A stretch of 64,000 nucleotides of DNA from Anaerolineaceae bacterium UBA4890 (GTDB lineage: Bacteria > Chloroflexota > Anaerolineae > Anaerolineales > Anaerolineaceae): assembly GCA_002399085.1 (NCBI GenBank), contig DHCY01000004.1, forward strand, positions 126,271 through 190,270. Reading direction: 5' to 3'. Shown here piece after piece: positions 33,576 through 40,292 of the stretch. The notes under the pieces were generated by a model that had not been told where the DNA came from, searched no databases, and saw nothing but the letters and a program-made list of their open reading frames with translations. Position numbers and translations under genes: made by a program. Each line of letters begins with the position of its first letter. Positions within the stretch are counted from its first letter, which is position 1.

Positions 33576-34655
33576 CTAATTCGACGGGCTGAAAGACCAG
33601 CCAGGTACGCCGGTGATACTGTAGGTGTAAATAAAGGCATCAGCCTTTACAACTGGGACAAAAATCTGGTCACCATCTACTATAGGCTTGGAATAGATGT
33701 TCCCAGGGACCGTCACGGTCCAGTCGCCGCCCTGCAATTCAGAAGAATAGTATGACATGGTGCCGTCTTCGCGGGCAACCAAAAATCCCTTATCATCAAC
33801 CAGGGTTGCGCCCGCAATCACGGTGCCTCCAGCATGATTCTGCCAGAGCTCTTCGCCAGTTTCTGGATTCAGGGCAATGATTTTCCCGTTCTTATCTGTG
33901 AAAATCAGTTGTTCATCAAGAATAATAGGAGTTGCCCAGATGGTCGCCAGATCGTCTGTGCCATAAGTCCAGTTAACCTCGCCAGTTGCCAGGGTAAACG
34001 ATATCATCTGCCGACCCAGGCTGCCAACGAATACCGAATCGGTCTCAGGGTCATACAACGGAGGTGCTAACACCATACCGGTCGTCTCAACGCGATACAA
34101 CTCTTCTCCTGTCGCGCCATTCAAAACCAAAATGTGATGGTCCTGGGCACTGACGATGACCTTATCTCCAACTACAACCGGTTGCGCGATAAAGGCATAT
34201 TCCCCGTTGTAAACCCAGGTTTGTGTTCCAGACTCTTTATCAATAGCATACACATTGCGGTCGGTACAGGGCACGATGACGAGATTGCCATCCAGGGCAG
34301 GTTTCGACTGGTACCAGCCTTTTGCGTCTTCAAAAGTCCACACAACCTGGTTCAGATTTTCTTCGCTGACTTTGCGGAAATCATTCGCCAGATCACCAAA
34401 ATAGATGTAGCCATCTTCTACGACCGGCGCTGCATACATGGCGAGGTTGGCACTTGGTTTCTCAGGGAAAGAAGAGAGCCGGGCACCATTAAACCTGTCG
34501 AGCTTATAAAGGTTTTGCATGTAAGCCACGTAAACATAGTCTTCAGTAACTGTTACCCCTGGGGTGCTTTCTGCCCGGACTCCGGCTGCACAACCGGTAA
34601 GGATTGCGCCTGCCAGAACCAGCAGAACCATTAGTTTAATAACCTTCTTGTTCAT
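33576..34655 (-). CDS. Lipoprotein with PQQ-type beta-propeller (BamB-like fold)
   Basis: A 359-residue secreted lipoprotein. The N-terminus has a Lys-rich start, a hydrophobic stretch and the lipobox LTGC (Cys22). The rest holds repeated PQQ-like propeller blades, for example GYIYFGDLANDFRKVSEEN, NLVIVPCTDRNVYAIDKESGTQTW, KVIVSAQDHHILVLNGATGEELYRVE and QLIFTDKNGKIIALNPETGEELWQN. BamB has the same fold but acts in outer-membrane assembly, which does not apply directly here. The gene lies between yidD and yidC with 10- and 12-base gaps, where other bacteria have nothing, so a role with the insertase is an inference from position only. Confidence 0.85.
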   Translation of the reverse strand: MNKKVIKLMVLLVLAGAILTGCAAGVRAESTPGVTVTEDYVYVAYMQNLYKLDRFNGARLSSFPEKPSANLAMYAAPVVEDGYIYFGDLANDFRKVSEENLNQVVWTFEDAKGWYQSKPALDGNLVIVPCTDRNVYAIDKESGTQTWVYNGEYAFIAQPVVVGDKVIVSAQDHHILVLNGATGEELYRVETTGMVLAPPLYDPETDSVFVGSLGRQMISFTLATGEVNWTYGTDDLATIWATPIILDEQLIFTDKNGKIIALNPETGEELWQNHAGGTVIAGATLVDDKGFLVAREDGTMSYYSSELQGGDWTVTVPGNIYSKPIVDGDQIFVPVVKADAFIYTYSITGVPGWSFSPSN

Positions 34656-34665
34656 TTATCTCCGA

Positions 34666-34959
34666 TCAAGGAACTGGATCTATCCCACCTTCATTGAAGG
34701 GGTTACATCTCACAATTCGTTTAATTGCCATCCATCCACCTTTTATAGCACCATACTTGTAAACAGCCTGGTAGCCGTAATGGGAACAGGTAGGGTAAAA
34801 CCGACAGGTATTGGCTGGCAGCGTTTTTGAAAAAGTCATTTGATAGAGCTTTATCAACCACAACAAAATCCGCCGGGGAAAGTTCGCCAGGGTGGCTGGC
34901 AAGTCTTTCAACGGAGGATCTGTATATTGGCTCAGTTGCTCTGTCTTGTGTTCACACAT
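34666..34959 (-). CDS. yidD: Membrane protein insertion efficiency factor YidD
   Basis: A 97-residue protein with the YidD signature: an amphipathic segment LIKLYQMTFSKTLPANTCRFYPTCSHYGYQAVYKYGAIKGGWMAI is represented by its key CRFYPTCS cysteines, the YGAIKGGW turn and the closing RCNPFNEGGIDPVP. The N-terminal ~28 residues are an extra hydrophilic extension. YidD is thought to help insertion of proteins by YidC. Its start overlaps the rnpA stop by eight bases, the conserved rnpA-yidD order. Confidence 0.93.
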   Translation of the reverse strand: MCEHKTEQLSQYTDPPLKDLPATLANFPRRILLWLIKLYQMTFSKTLPANTCRFYPTCSHYGYQAVYKYGAIKGGWMAIKRIVRCNPFNEGGIDPVP

Positions 34960-35305
34960 CGTTGCTAATCAATCCAGCCAGGGTAAAAACCTGCTCAAAA
35001 GCCTGGTCCAGCACCAAAGGTTCGGTTTCCAGGCAAGCAACCCGGGCAATGATCAACAAGTCATTGCCCGGTGTCATTTTTGATGCCAACCTGTTCACCC
35101 TGGACCGTATCCGACGTTTGCAGCGATTGCGTTCCACAGCACCACCTACACTTCGGCTGGCGACTACCACGTACCTGCTGAATTTCAGATGGTTGGGTTT
35201 CACCAAAAGCACGAAATTTCGGTTTGAAAATGATCTGCCTTCCTTTCGGATCGCACTAATTTCCTGTGAACTTCGCAGTCTTTCCAGGTTCAAGCTACTG
35301 GACAT
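34952..35305 (-). CDS. rnpA: Ribonuclease P protein component
   Basis: The 117-residue basic protein assists the RNase P RNA in trimming tRNA 5' ends. Family marks are LERLRSSQEISAIRKEGRS at the N-terminus, the central cleft Phe/Val region, and the RNR motif in VERNRCKRRIRSRV around residue 60, followed by DLLIIARVACLETEP. It starts 23 bases after the rpmH stop and overlaps yidD. The rpmH-rnpA-yidD-yidC-jag order is widely conserved. Confidence 0.95.
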   Translation of the reverse strand: MSSSLNLERLRSSQEISAIRKEGRSFSNRNFVLLVKPNHLKFSRYVVVASRSVGGAVERNRCKRRIRSRVNRLASKMTPGNDLLIIARVACLETEPLVLDQAFEQVFTLAGLISNDV

Positions 35306-35328
35306 ACCCGCTGCATTCTTAATAATTT

Positions 35329-35499
35329 CTACCAGCGAACGCGTTTGACGTGGTTGTTCGAAGTTTTTGCGAGCTCTTTGCGACCGCGTAATCGTCTGCG
35401 TTTCAACACTTTCCGTCCATCAGCAGTAGCCATGCGGGCTCTGAAACCGTGAACGCGAACGCGTCTTCTTTTTTTAGGTTGATAGGTCCTCTTCGTCAT
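35329..35499 (-). CDS. rpmH: 50S ribosomal protein L34
   Basis: A 56-codon frame reads MTKRTYQPKKRRRVRVHGF, then RARMATADGRKVLKRRRLRG, then RKELAKTSNNHVKRVRW. The family core (KRTYQPKxRRRxRxHGFxxRM, GRxVLxxRRxKGRxxL) is clear; about ten extra C-terminal residues are present compared with the usual 44-46. GAAAGGAT lies 6 bases upstream of the ATG at 35499. It is the first gene of the operon that runs through rnpA, yidD, yidC and jag. Confidence 0.95.
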   Translation of the reverse strand: MTKRTYQPKKRRRVRVHGFRARMATADGRKVLKRRRLRGRKELAKTSNNHVKRVRW

Positions 35500-35583
35500 T
35501 TCTTAATCCTTTCAGAAAATCCCGGTTCTTTTTGACACAGACGTGACCAAACCAGGACTGTTTTTCAAATCCATAACCTCTCA

Positions 35584-35611
35584 ATTTTACCTTATTTACC
35601 TCTTCAGTCAA
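35584..35611 (-). promoter_or_regulatory. Promoter of the rpmH operon
   Basis: On the minus strand TTGACT (-35) and TAAAAT (-10) are 16 bases apart. The start would lie about 78 bases before the rpmH ATG. No dnaA gene or DnaA boxes are seen upstream. Confidence 0.6.
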
Positions 35612-35650
35612 GGCAATCCAGCCCCAGTGTGGCATTCTCCATCTAATATG

Positions 35651-36919
35651 TCATCCCAATTCTTCAGCAACAAGATGACCTCTTTCAGTCAGCCTTACCA
35701 GCCTTACTTCTCTGATTTGATTCAGCAGATTTTCATTGCTATAACAAACAATGCGCTGGTAATCTTCGCTGAAGCCGCTATAGTATGTGCCTTGTAATGT
35801 AACTTTTTTACTCTCAAACAAAACCTGGGCTGTCTGCCCAACTTTGCCTTGTTTATAAGCAGTTTCCTGGCTTTTAAAATGAGCCAGCAAACGGCTGGAA
35901 CGAGTTTTAATCATAGATGACTGAACCTGGTTCTCCATTTGGTCAGCAAGTGTACCTGGCATCGGAGAGAACGAGAAGACATGACCGCTGCTAAAATCGC
36001 ATTCTTTGATAAATTTATACGATTCCTCAAACAATTCATCGGTCTCACCAGGAAACCCACTAATAACATCTGTACTGATGGCAGTTTGCGGGCTTATTTC
36101 CCGGATCATCCCGAGAACCTGGCTAAAGCGCTCCTGGGTCACTGGTCGCCGCATAGCCTTCAGGATCAAATCCGAGCCACTCTGCAGCGGTATGTGCAGG
36201 TGCGGCATCAGGCGTGAGTGGCTGAAGAGCGCTGCAAGGTTTTGGTCAACGTCCCAGGGTTCGATGGAAGACAACCGAATTCTGGGAACTGTACTGTTTT
36301 CCAGGAGGGTTTCGAGCAGATCGCTCAGCCGCTTCCCCGGCAGCAGGTCTTTACCCCATGATCCCAACTGGACGCCCGTGAGCACGATTTCCTTGACGTT
36401 CATTCCTTCAAGCTGCTGTACCCGTTCCAGGACCTTTTCTGCAGGAGTGCTAAGCGATGCCCCCCTGGCAATGGCCGTCAGGCAGAAACTGCACGCATTG
36501 TTGCAGCCATCCTGTACTTTGACAAACCCACGCGTGCGATTTCTTTGACCCAGCTTTGGTTTTTGTTTAAGTTCGCTAACCGTGTCAGCAGGACTACGCA
36601 AAAGAAATTCGGGGATGAGTTCTTTTTGGTCGTTCAGGAAAGCCTGATCGCTGATTTCCAAAGCTTTCGGTTGTGCCATGCTTACCCAGCAGCCTGTGCT
36701 GACTACTTTGGCTGGGTACTTGTTTTTATAATGGCGGATCATCTTTCGGGAGTCTGCAGAAGCTTTGGCAGTGACACAACAGGTATTGATGATAATCGTA
36801 TCCGCCAGCGCCGGGTCTGCAACGATCTTTGCGCCACGGTTTGTCAAATCGATAGCCAAGGCATCAATTTCCGCCTGGTTCAGGCGGCAGCCAACCATAT
36901 CCAGAAAAATCTTCATCAA
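35651..36919 (-). CDS. mtaB: tRNA methylthiotransferase, MtaB-like
   Basis: A 422-residue radical SAM methylthiotransferase of the MiaB family. The UPF0004 domain has Cys residues in MVGCRLNQAE, INTCCVT and STGCWV; the radical SAM core has DGCNNACSFCLTAIARG (CxxxCxxC) and QLGSWGKDL; a TRAM-like domain closes the protein. The second UPF0004 Cys lies in NTCCVT as in MtaB, which modifies t6A37 to ms2t6A in tRNAs reading ANN codons. The subfamily call relies on length and on MtaB-like segments such as LSSIEPWDV; MiaB and RimO are less likely. Its start overlaps the lipoprotein gene upstream by four bases. Confidence 0.9.
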   Translation of the reverse strand: MMKIFLDMVGCRLNQAEIDALAIDLTNRGAKIVADPALADTIIINTCCVTAKASADSRKMIRHYKNKYPAKVVSTGCWVSMAQPKALEISDQAFLNDQKELIPEFLLRSPADTVSELKQKPKLGQRNRTRGFVKVQDGCNNACSFCLTAIARGASLSTPAEKVLERVQQLEGMNVKEIVLTGVQLGSWGKDLLPGKRLSDLLETLLENSTVPRIRLSSIEPWDVDQNLAALFSHSRLMPHLHIPLQSGSDLILKAMRRPVTQERFSQVLGMIREISPQTAISTDVISGFPGETDELFEESYKFIKECDFSSGHVFSFSPMPGTLADQMENQVQSSMIKTRSSRLLAHFKSQETAYKQGKVGQTAQVLFESKKVTLQGTYYSGFSEDYQRIVCYSNENLLNQIREVRLVRLTERGHLVAEELG

Positions 36920-37584
36920 GGTTTCGTGATCACAAATCTATTAAAAACGACTGCGGCGTCGGCGCTATCAAAGGTTTCGACAAACAATCCGGCATCACCG
37001 TTCCTAAGTGTGTCGTCCTGTGCGGTTACAATGCTTTTGTCGTTAACAACCAGTTGAAGGCTGTCACCCTCGCACGAAGCGATAAGCTGGTTAACACCGT
37101 CATCCATTTGCAGGTCTTCAACCCGGAAGAACTGGTCAGAACCGATCAACTCTCTGACACCATCCACAACCCGCACAATGCCAGCATAACCGTCGGCGCT
37201 GATCACGAAGGCATAGAAATTAAACTTATCCTGGAACCGGCAAACCAAGCCAAACTCGGTGTTACGCGCTCCGGTAACTTTTTGGGTTTCGACACTAATT
37301 ATCGTATTGGTGTAGTTCAGGTTAGTAGTGGAAATTGCCCGCGAACCAGATTGGTTGATCGAGATCATATAACCGCCGGTTGAATAGCCCTTCAACTCGT
37401 AGGCATTGTTGATCACTTCCCATCCGCTGGCGTGATTGCTGAAATCATCCTCATACAAAACCTCTCCAGGTTCCTTCCCGGGCAATAAATCCTGGCTGAA
37501 TTTTCCGTCATGAAAGGCGGAACAGCCAGATACGAGAAGAAAAGCGAGGGTTAATAGAATAATTAGTTTCTTTTGATAGGTCAT
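36916..37584 (-). CDS. Lipoprotein with a concanavalin-like/laminin-G-type domain
   Basis: A 222-residue protein with a lipoprotein signal (KKLIILLTLAFLLVSGC, Cys21). The mature part has VLYEDDFSNHASGWEV, YMISINQSGSRA, TEFGLVCRFQDKFNFYAFVIS and a late LQLVVNDKSI and NGDAGLFVETF, which is the jelly-roll pattern of carbohydrate-binding/DUF1080-like domains. Binding of a sugar or other surface ligand is plausible but unproven. It is translationally coupled to mtaB, an odd partner. A TATAAA box 9 bases before the ATG and no ribosome binding site suggest a leaderless mRNA. Confidence 0.78.
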   Translation of the reverse strand: MTYQKKLIILLTLAFLLVSGCSAFHDGKFSQDLLPGKEPGEVLYEDDFSNHASGWEVINNAYELKGYSTGGYMISINQSGSRAISTTNLNYTNTIISVETQKVTGARNTEFGLVCRFQDKFNFYAFVISADGYAGIVRVVDGVRELIGSDQFFRVEDLQMDDGVNQLIASCEGDSLQLVVNDKSIVTAQDDTLRNGDAGLFVETFDSADAAVVFNRFVITKP

Positions 37585-37593
37585 ATGATAGAT

Positions 37594-37599
37594 TTTATA
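37594..37599 (-). promoter_or_regulatory. -10 box with leaderless arrangement, lipoprotein-mtaB operon
   Basis: On the minus strand TATAAA ends nine bases before the ATG at 37584, with no Shine-Dalgarno in between. Confidence 0.5.
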
Positions 37600-37625
37600 A
37601 TGAAATCCCCGCCATGCCGTGTGCG

Positions 37626-37723
37626 AAATGGTTTTGAACCTGCTAAAGCAGGAGTTGGTTCTTCCTCCAAGATCAGTCTTGACTTTCGTCTATCACGTCA
37701 CCTGGTGTGAGATCAAACCATTT
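37626..37723. other. Structured intergenic element closed by an 11-bp inverted repeat
   Basis: AAATGGTTTTGA (37626-37637) and TCAAACCATTT (37713-37723) pair with one bulged base. Inside lie CCTGC-TAAA-GCAGG, AAGA-TCAG-TCTT and CACC-T-GGTG hairpins, giving a multibranched fold. It sits between the divergent lipoprotein and thpR genes. It could be a structured leader or small RNA, or a chance fold. Confidence 0.35.
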
Positions 37724-37834
37724 GTGTTGGTGTTGGTACAAAACGGTATTGCCGCATCACAAACACAGCAGGGTAACTAAAATATACCATAAAATAATGT
37801 TAGGTTTTTGACGTCATCTTATACAGGAGGACCG

Positions 37835-38407
37835 ATGAAGAAGCGACTGTTTATCGCCATCAAGCTCAATGAAAGCACGTTGATCGCGCTCCGACAATTT
37901 CAGAATGAGTTGAAACAAGCACTGCCCTACAAAGGCATTCGCTGGGTTGATCCGGCTTTATTTCACCTTACCCTTCAATTTTTAGGCGATACTGAGGCAA
38001 GCCTGGAGCCAAAATTGGCAGCCAACCTTGAATTTGCAGCGAAGAAATGCACTCCCTTTGCGTTAAATTTCGCAGGAGCGGGATTCTTTGGTTCGAAAAG
38101 CTCTGTGCGAACGCTCTGGGCTGGCACTCAGCCCGCCTCAGAAATGCGCAAATTGTTCGATCAAGTGATCGCAGCAACATCTTTTCTGGAGGCAGAAAAG
38201 CGCGTCCGTTTTTCACCTCATCTAACACTGGCAAGAGGATCAAATGGGTTGACCCGGGATGAGTCTATCCATATCTCTGAGACGATATCTGCCAACAACA
38301 ATAGGGATTTTGGTGTGACCGAGGTGAGGTCATTTGAGCTGATCGAGAGCATATTAAAGCCGTCTGGTCCAGTATACAAAACAGTACGGATTTTCAACCT
38401 GGTGTAA
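37835..38407 (+). CDS. thpR: RNA 2',3'-cyclic phosphodiesterase (2H family)
   Basis: A 190-residue LigT/ThpR protein. The two HxT signature motifs are visible as FHLTLQFLGD near residue 46 and SPHLTLARGS near residue 130, with the RLFIAIKL opening and the late PSGPVYKTVRIF. The enzyme opens 2',3'-cyclic phosphate ends of RNA to 2'-phosphates. The ATG at 37835 is preferred to the upstream in-frame start because GGAGG lies 5 bases before it. It precedes rsfS by 28 bases and probably shares its transcript. RtcB, which uses cyclic phosphate ends, is encoded 10 kb away. Confidence 0.93.
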   Translation: MKKRLFIAIKLNESTLIALRQFQNELKQALPYKGIRWVDPALFHLTLQFLGDTEASLEPKLAANLEFAAKKCTPFALNFAGAGFFGSKSSVRTLWAGTQPASEMRKLFDQVIAATSFLEAEKRVRFSPHLTLARGSNGLTRDESIHISETISANNNRDFGVTEVRSFELIESILKPSGPVYKTVRIFNLV

Positions 38408-38435
38408 AATAACAAAAAAGAAATGAGGTGATCTA

Positions 38436-38780
38436 CTGGAACCAATTGTTTTAGCACGTGAAATTGTCAACATTCTCGAAGAGAAATTCGCAGAAGAAAT
38501 TTTATTGATTGATTTAAGGGGACTTTCTGACTTCACAGATTTTTTTGTGATTGCCACTGGCAGCAGCGAGCGCCTGCTTGATAGCCTGGCTATAACCGTC
38601 AAAGAAGAAATTAAGAAAGCGCATGGTAACAACGCAGTTGTTGAAGGAAGCGGTCAGACTGGCTGGGTGATCCTCGACTACGGCTACGTGGTTGTGCATC
38701 TCTTCTCTACCGAGCTGCGAGCGTATTACGAACTGGAAACCTTATGGCAGGACGGTAAGATCGTCTTAAGCGTGCAGTAA
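38436..38780 (+). CDS. rsfS: Ribosomal silencing factor RsfS, CTG start
   Basis: The 114-residue product matches RsfS from end to end: ILEEKFAEEILLIDLRGLSDFTDFFVIATG, then ERLLDSLA, GWVILDYGYVVVHLFSTELRAYYELETLW. RsfS binds L14 and blocks subunit joining in poor nutrient conditions. The conserved N-terminal helix lies upstream of the first TTG (38505), and a stop at 38424 limits extension. The only usable codon is CTG at 38436, preceded by GAGGTGAT at 38425-38432. A CTG start is rare, and low initiation efficiency would keep expression small. A less likely explanation is an error in the sequence removing an ATG or GTG. Confidence 0.88.
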   Translation: MEPIVLAREIVNILEEKFAEEILLIDLRGLSDFTDFFVIATGSSERLLDSLAITVKEEIKKAHGNNAVVEGSGQTGWVILDYGYVVVHLFSTELRAYYELETLWQDGKIVLSVQ

Positions 38781-38784
38781 TTAA

Positions 38785-38809
38785 TACTGACTTTCTTCAG
38801 TAATTTTTT
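38785..38809 (+). terminator. Weak terminator-like hairpin after rsfS
   Basis: TACTGA and TCAGTA form a 6-bp AT-rich stem around CTTTCT, followed by ATTTTTT. The stem is short, so termination may be partial. Confidence 0.4.
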
Positions 38810-38906
38810 CTGCAATTTTTCCACCGGTCTGAGCGAGCGAAGATTCTTGACGGTATGCCGGCAAAGATCCTTTGCAAACGAAGCTCAGGATGAGAGTCAT
38901 TCAAGC

Positions 38907-39362
38907 TTACAAAATATCCTGCAAAATCTCCTGGGCGTGATCCTGGGGCTTAACTTTCTCGTACACTTTCATGATTTTGCCTTCTTCATCAATGATGTAA
39001 GTGGTCCGCAAAACGCCCATAAACTCCTTACCCATATACTTTTTCTCACCCCAAACCTCGTAGGCTTTGACGACAGCCAGATCAGTGTCTGAAAGCAAAG
39101 GAAATGGCAGGGAATACTTCTCCTGAAATTTTGCATGGGATTTTACGCTGTCTTTGCTTACACCCAAAACCACCATACCATGCTTACGAAAATCGGCAAA
39201 ACTGTCTCGGAAACTGCATGCCTCTTTGGTGCAACCGGGTGTGTCATCTTTGGGATAAAAGTAGAGCACGACTTTCTTTCCCCGATAATCCGATAATTTG
39301 TGTGTCACCTCTTCCTGGTCAGGCAGTTCAAAATCTGGTGCTAAATCGCCTTCTTTTAACAT
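38907..39362 (-). CDS. bcp: Thiol peroxidase of the Bcp/PrxQ type
   Basis: A 151-residue peroxiredoxin. The peroxidatic Cys is in YFYPKDDTPGCTKEACSFRD (the first Cys, residue ~44), with the resolving Cys five residues later as in Bcp/PrxQ enzymes. LAPDFELPDQ opens the protein and the GVLRTTYIIDEEGKI segment follows the fold. It reduces hydrogen peroxide and organic peroxides with thioredoxin. AGGAGG lies just upstream of the ATG. It follows the UbiA-like gene by nine bases on the same strand and may be cotranscribed with it. An oxidative defence enzyme suits an anaerobe exposed to air now and then. Confidence 0.96.
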   Translation of the reverse strand: MLKEGDLAPDFELPDQEEVTHKLSDYRGKKVVLYFYPKDDTPGCTKEACSFRDSFADFRKHGMVVLGVSKDSVKSHAKFQEKYSLPFPLLSDTDLAVVKAYEVWGEKKYMGKEFMGVLRTTYIIDEEGKIMKVYEKVKPQDHAQEILQDIL

Positions 39363-39371
39363 ATATCCTCC

Positions 39372-40238
39372 TTAGAACAATGGAAAAACAATTAAATAGC
39401 ACATTGCGAAAAAATGCAGGAACGCAGCGGCTTTGATTATCTGCCAATGGGGCTTCATCCCTCTCACCATACGATTGAGCAAGTACATGCTGAAAAGACC
39501 AATTATTGAGGTGAGCATCACCGGTAAATTTTGACCCAACGACCCGTTTCGATAAAAATAAAGGTAGAAAACCAGGTAGGCGAGCACCAGGGTCACATTC
39601 TGGATCCTGACCGTGCTCTCCCAGCCAATAACGTCCAAAAGCGATCGCTCGCCAGCTTTCTGATCACGTTCGTATTGTTCGAAAAGAAGCGAAGACCCAG
39701 TGGTAAGGTAAAGAAAAAAGAAAGCCAGGGTCAATAAAACATGCCCGCTGGTCGGGTTCATTCCTTGCATTCCGGCGCCAAATAACAGCATCAGCGGTGA
39801 GACAATCATGCCCTCAATGATCAATCCATAGGTTTGGAAGATCATTTTCCCCAATCGGAAAATCGTCATCAGCATCAAAATGGTAATGGCGCTGAGGTAG
39901 ATCAGATTGACCCCAATCAACAGGTTCATCCTTAGAATCGTGAAAATTAGAAAGAGCAAGATCAAGAAGAGAATCGCTGTCAGGATAAAGAGCTGACCTT
40001 TTTTGTTACCGCGGTCAAAACTGACCCGGCTGTAGGGGTTGATTTTCGAGGTGGTCAGATAATTAAAAAGTTGCTGCAACGCAAGAATGGCGATAAAGAC
40101 GAGAATTCCCAGGAAAAGGCTCAGATAATCGAGGCGAACTCTTTGAAAACCAGCAACAATTGCTCCAACCAGGTAAGTCGATAAGCTCGTAAAAATGAAA
40201 AAGGCATTCTTCTTCAAAGATGAGGAGACGGTTTGCAT
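39372..40238 (-). CDS. UbiA-like integral membrane protein, first Asp motif lost
   Basis: A 288-residue protein with eight or nine membrane helices. The helix order and the segment QYERDQKAGERSLLDVIG near residue 190 resemble the second DxxxD-type motif of UbiA prenyltransferases (usually D-x-E-x-D-xxx-G-K). The first motif, normally N-xxx-D-xxx-D near residue 65, reads NYLTTSKINPYSR and has no Asp. UbiA enzymes attach prenyl chains to aromatic rings in quinone or lipid synthesis; with only one acidic motif the activity is doubtful. It is probably cotranscribed with bcp. The call is moderate. Confidence 0.6.
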   Translation of the reverse strand: MQTVSSSLKKNAFFIFTSLSTYLVGAIVAGFQRVRLDYLSLFLGILVFIAILALQQLFNYLTTSKINPYSRVSFDRGNKKGQLFILTAILFLILLFLIFTILRMNLLIGVNLIYLSAITILMLMTIFRLGKMIFQTYGLIIEGMIVSPLMLLFGAGMQGMNPTSGHVLLTLAFFFLYLTTGSSLLFEQYERDQKAGERSLLDVIGWESTVRIQNVTLVLAYLVFYLYFYRNGSLGQNLPVMLTSIIGLFSMYLLNRMVRGMKPHWQIIKAAAFLHFFAMCYLIVFPLF

Positions 40239-40278
40239 GGAATTAGTTTAACATAATCAGCCCTGAATGTATCGCGGT

Positions 40279-40284
40279 TATAAT
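40279..40284 (+). promoter_or_regulatory. -10 box with leaderless arrangement, 40293 gene
   Basis: TATAAT ends eight bases before the ATG at 40293 and no ribosome binding site is present. Confidence 0.55.
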
Positions 40285-40292
40285 GTAAATCG

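Noticed and set aside
35329..35650. Chromosome origin next to rpmH
   Set aside because: The rpmH-rnpA cluster often neighbours dnaA and oriC, but here mtaB is the neighbour and no TTATCCACA-type boxes were seen.
38505..38780. rsfS starting at the TTG at 38505
   Set aside because: This would remove the conserved N-terminal helix that is encoded just upstream behind a good ribosome binding site.
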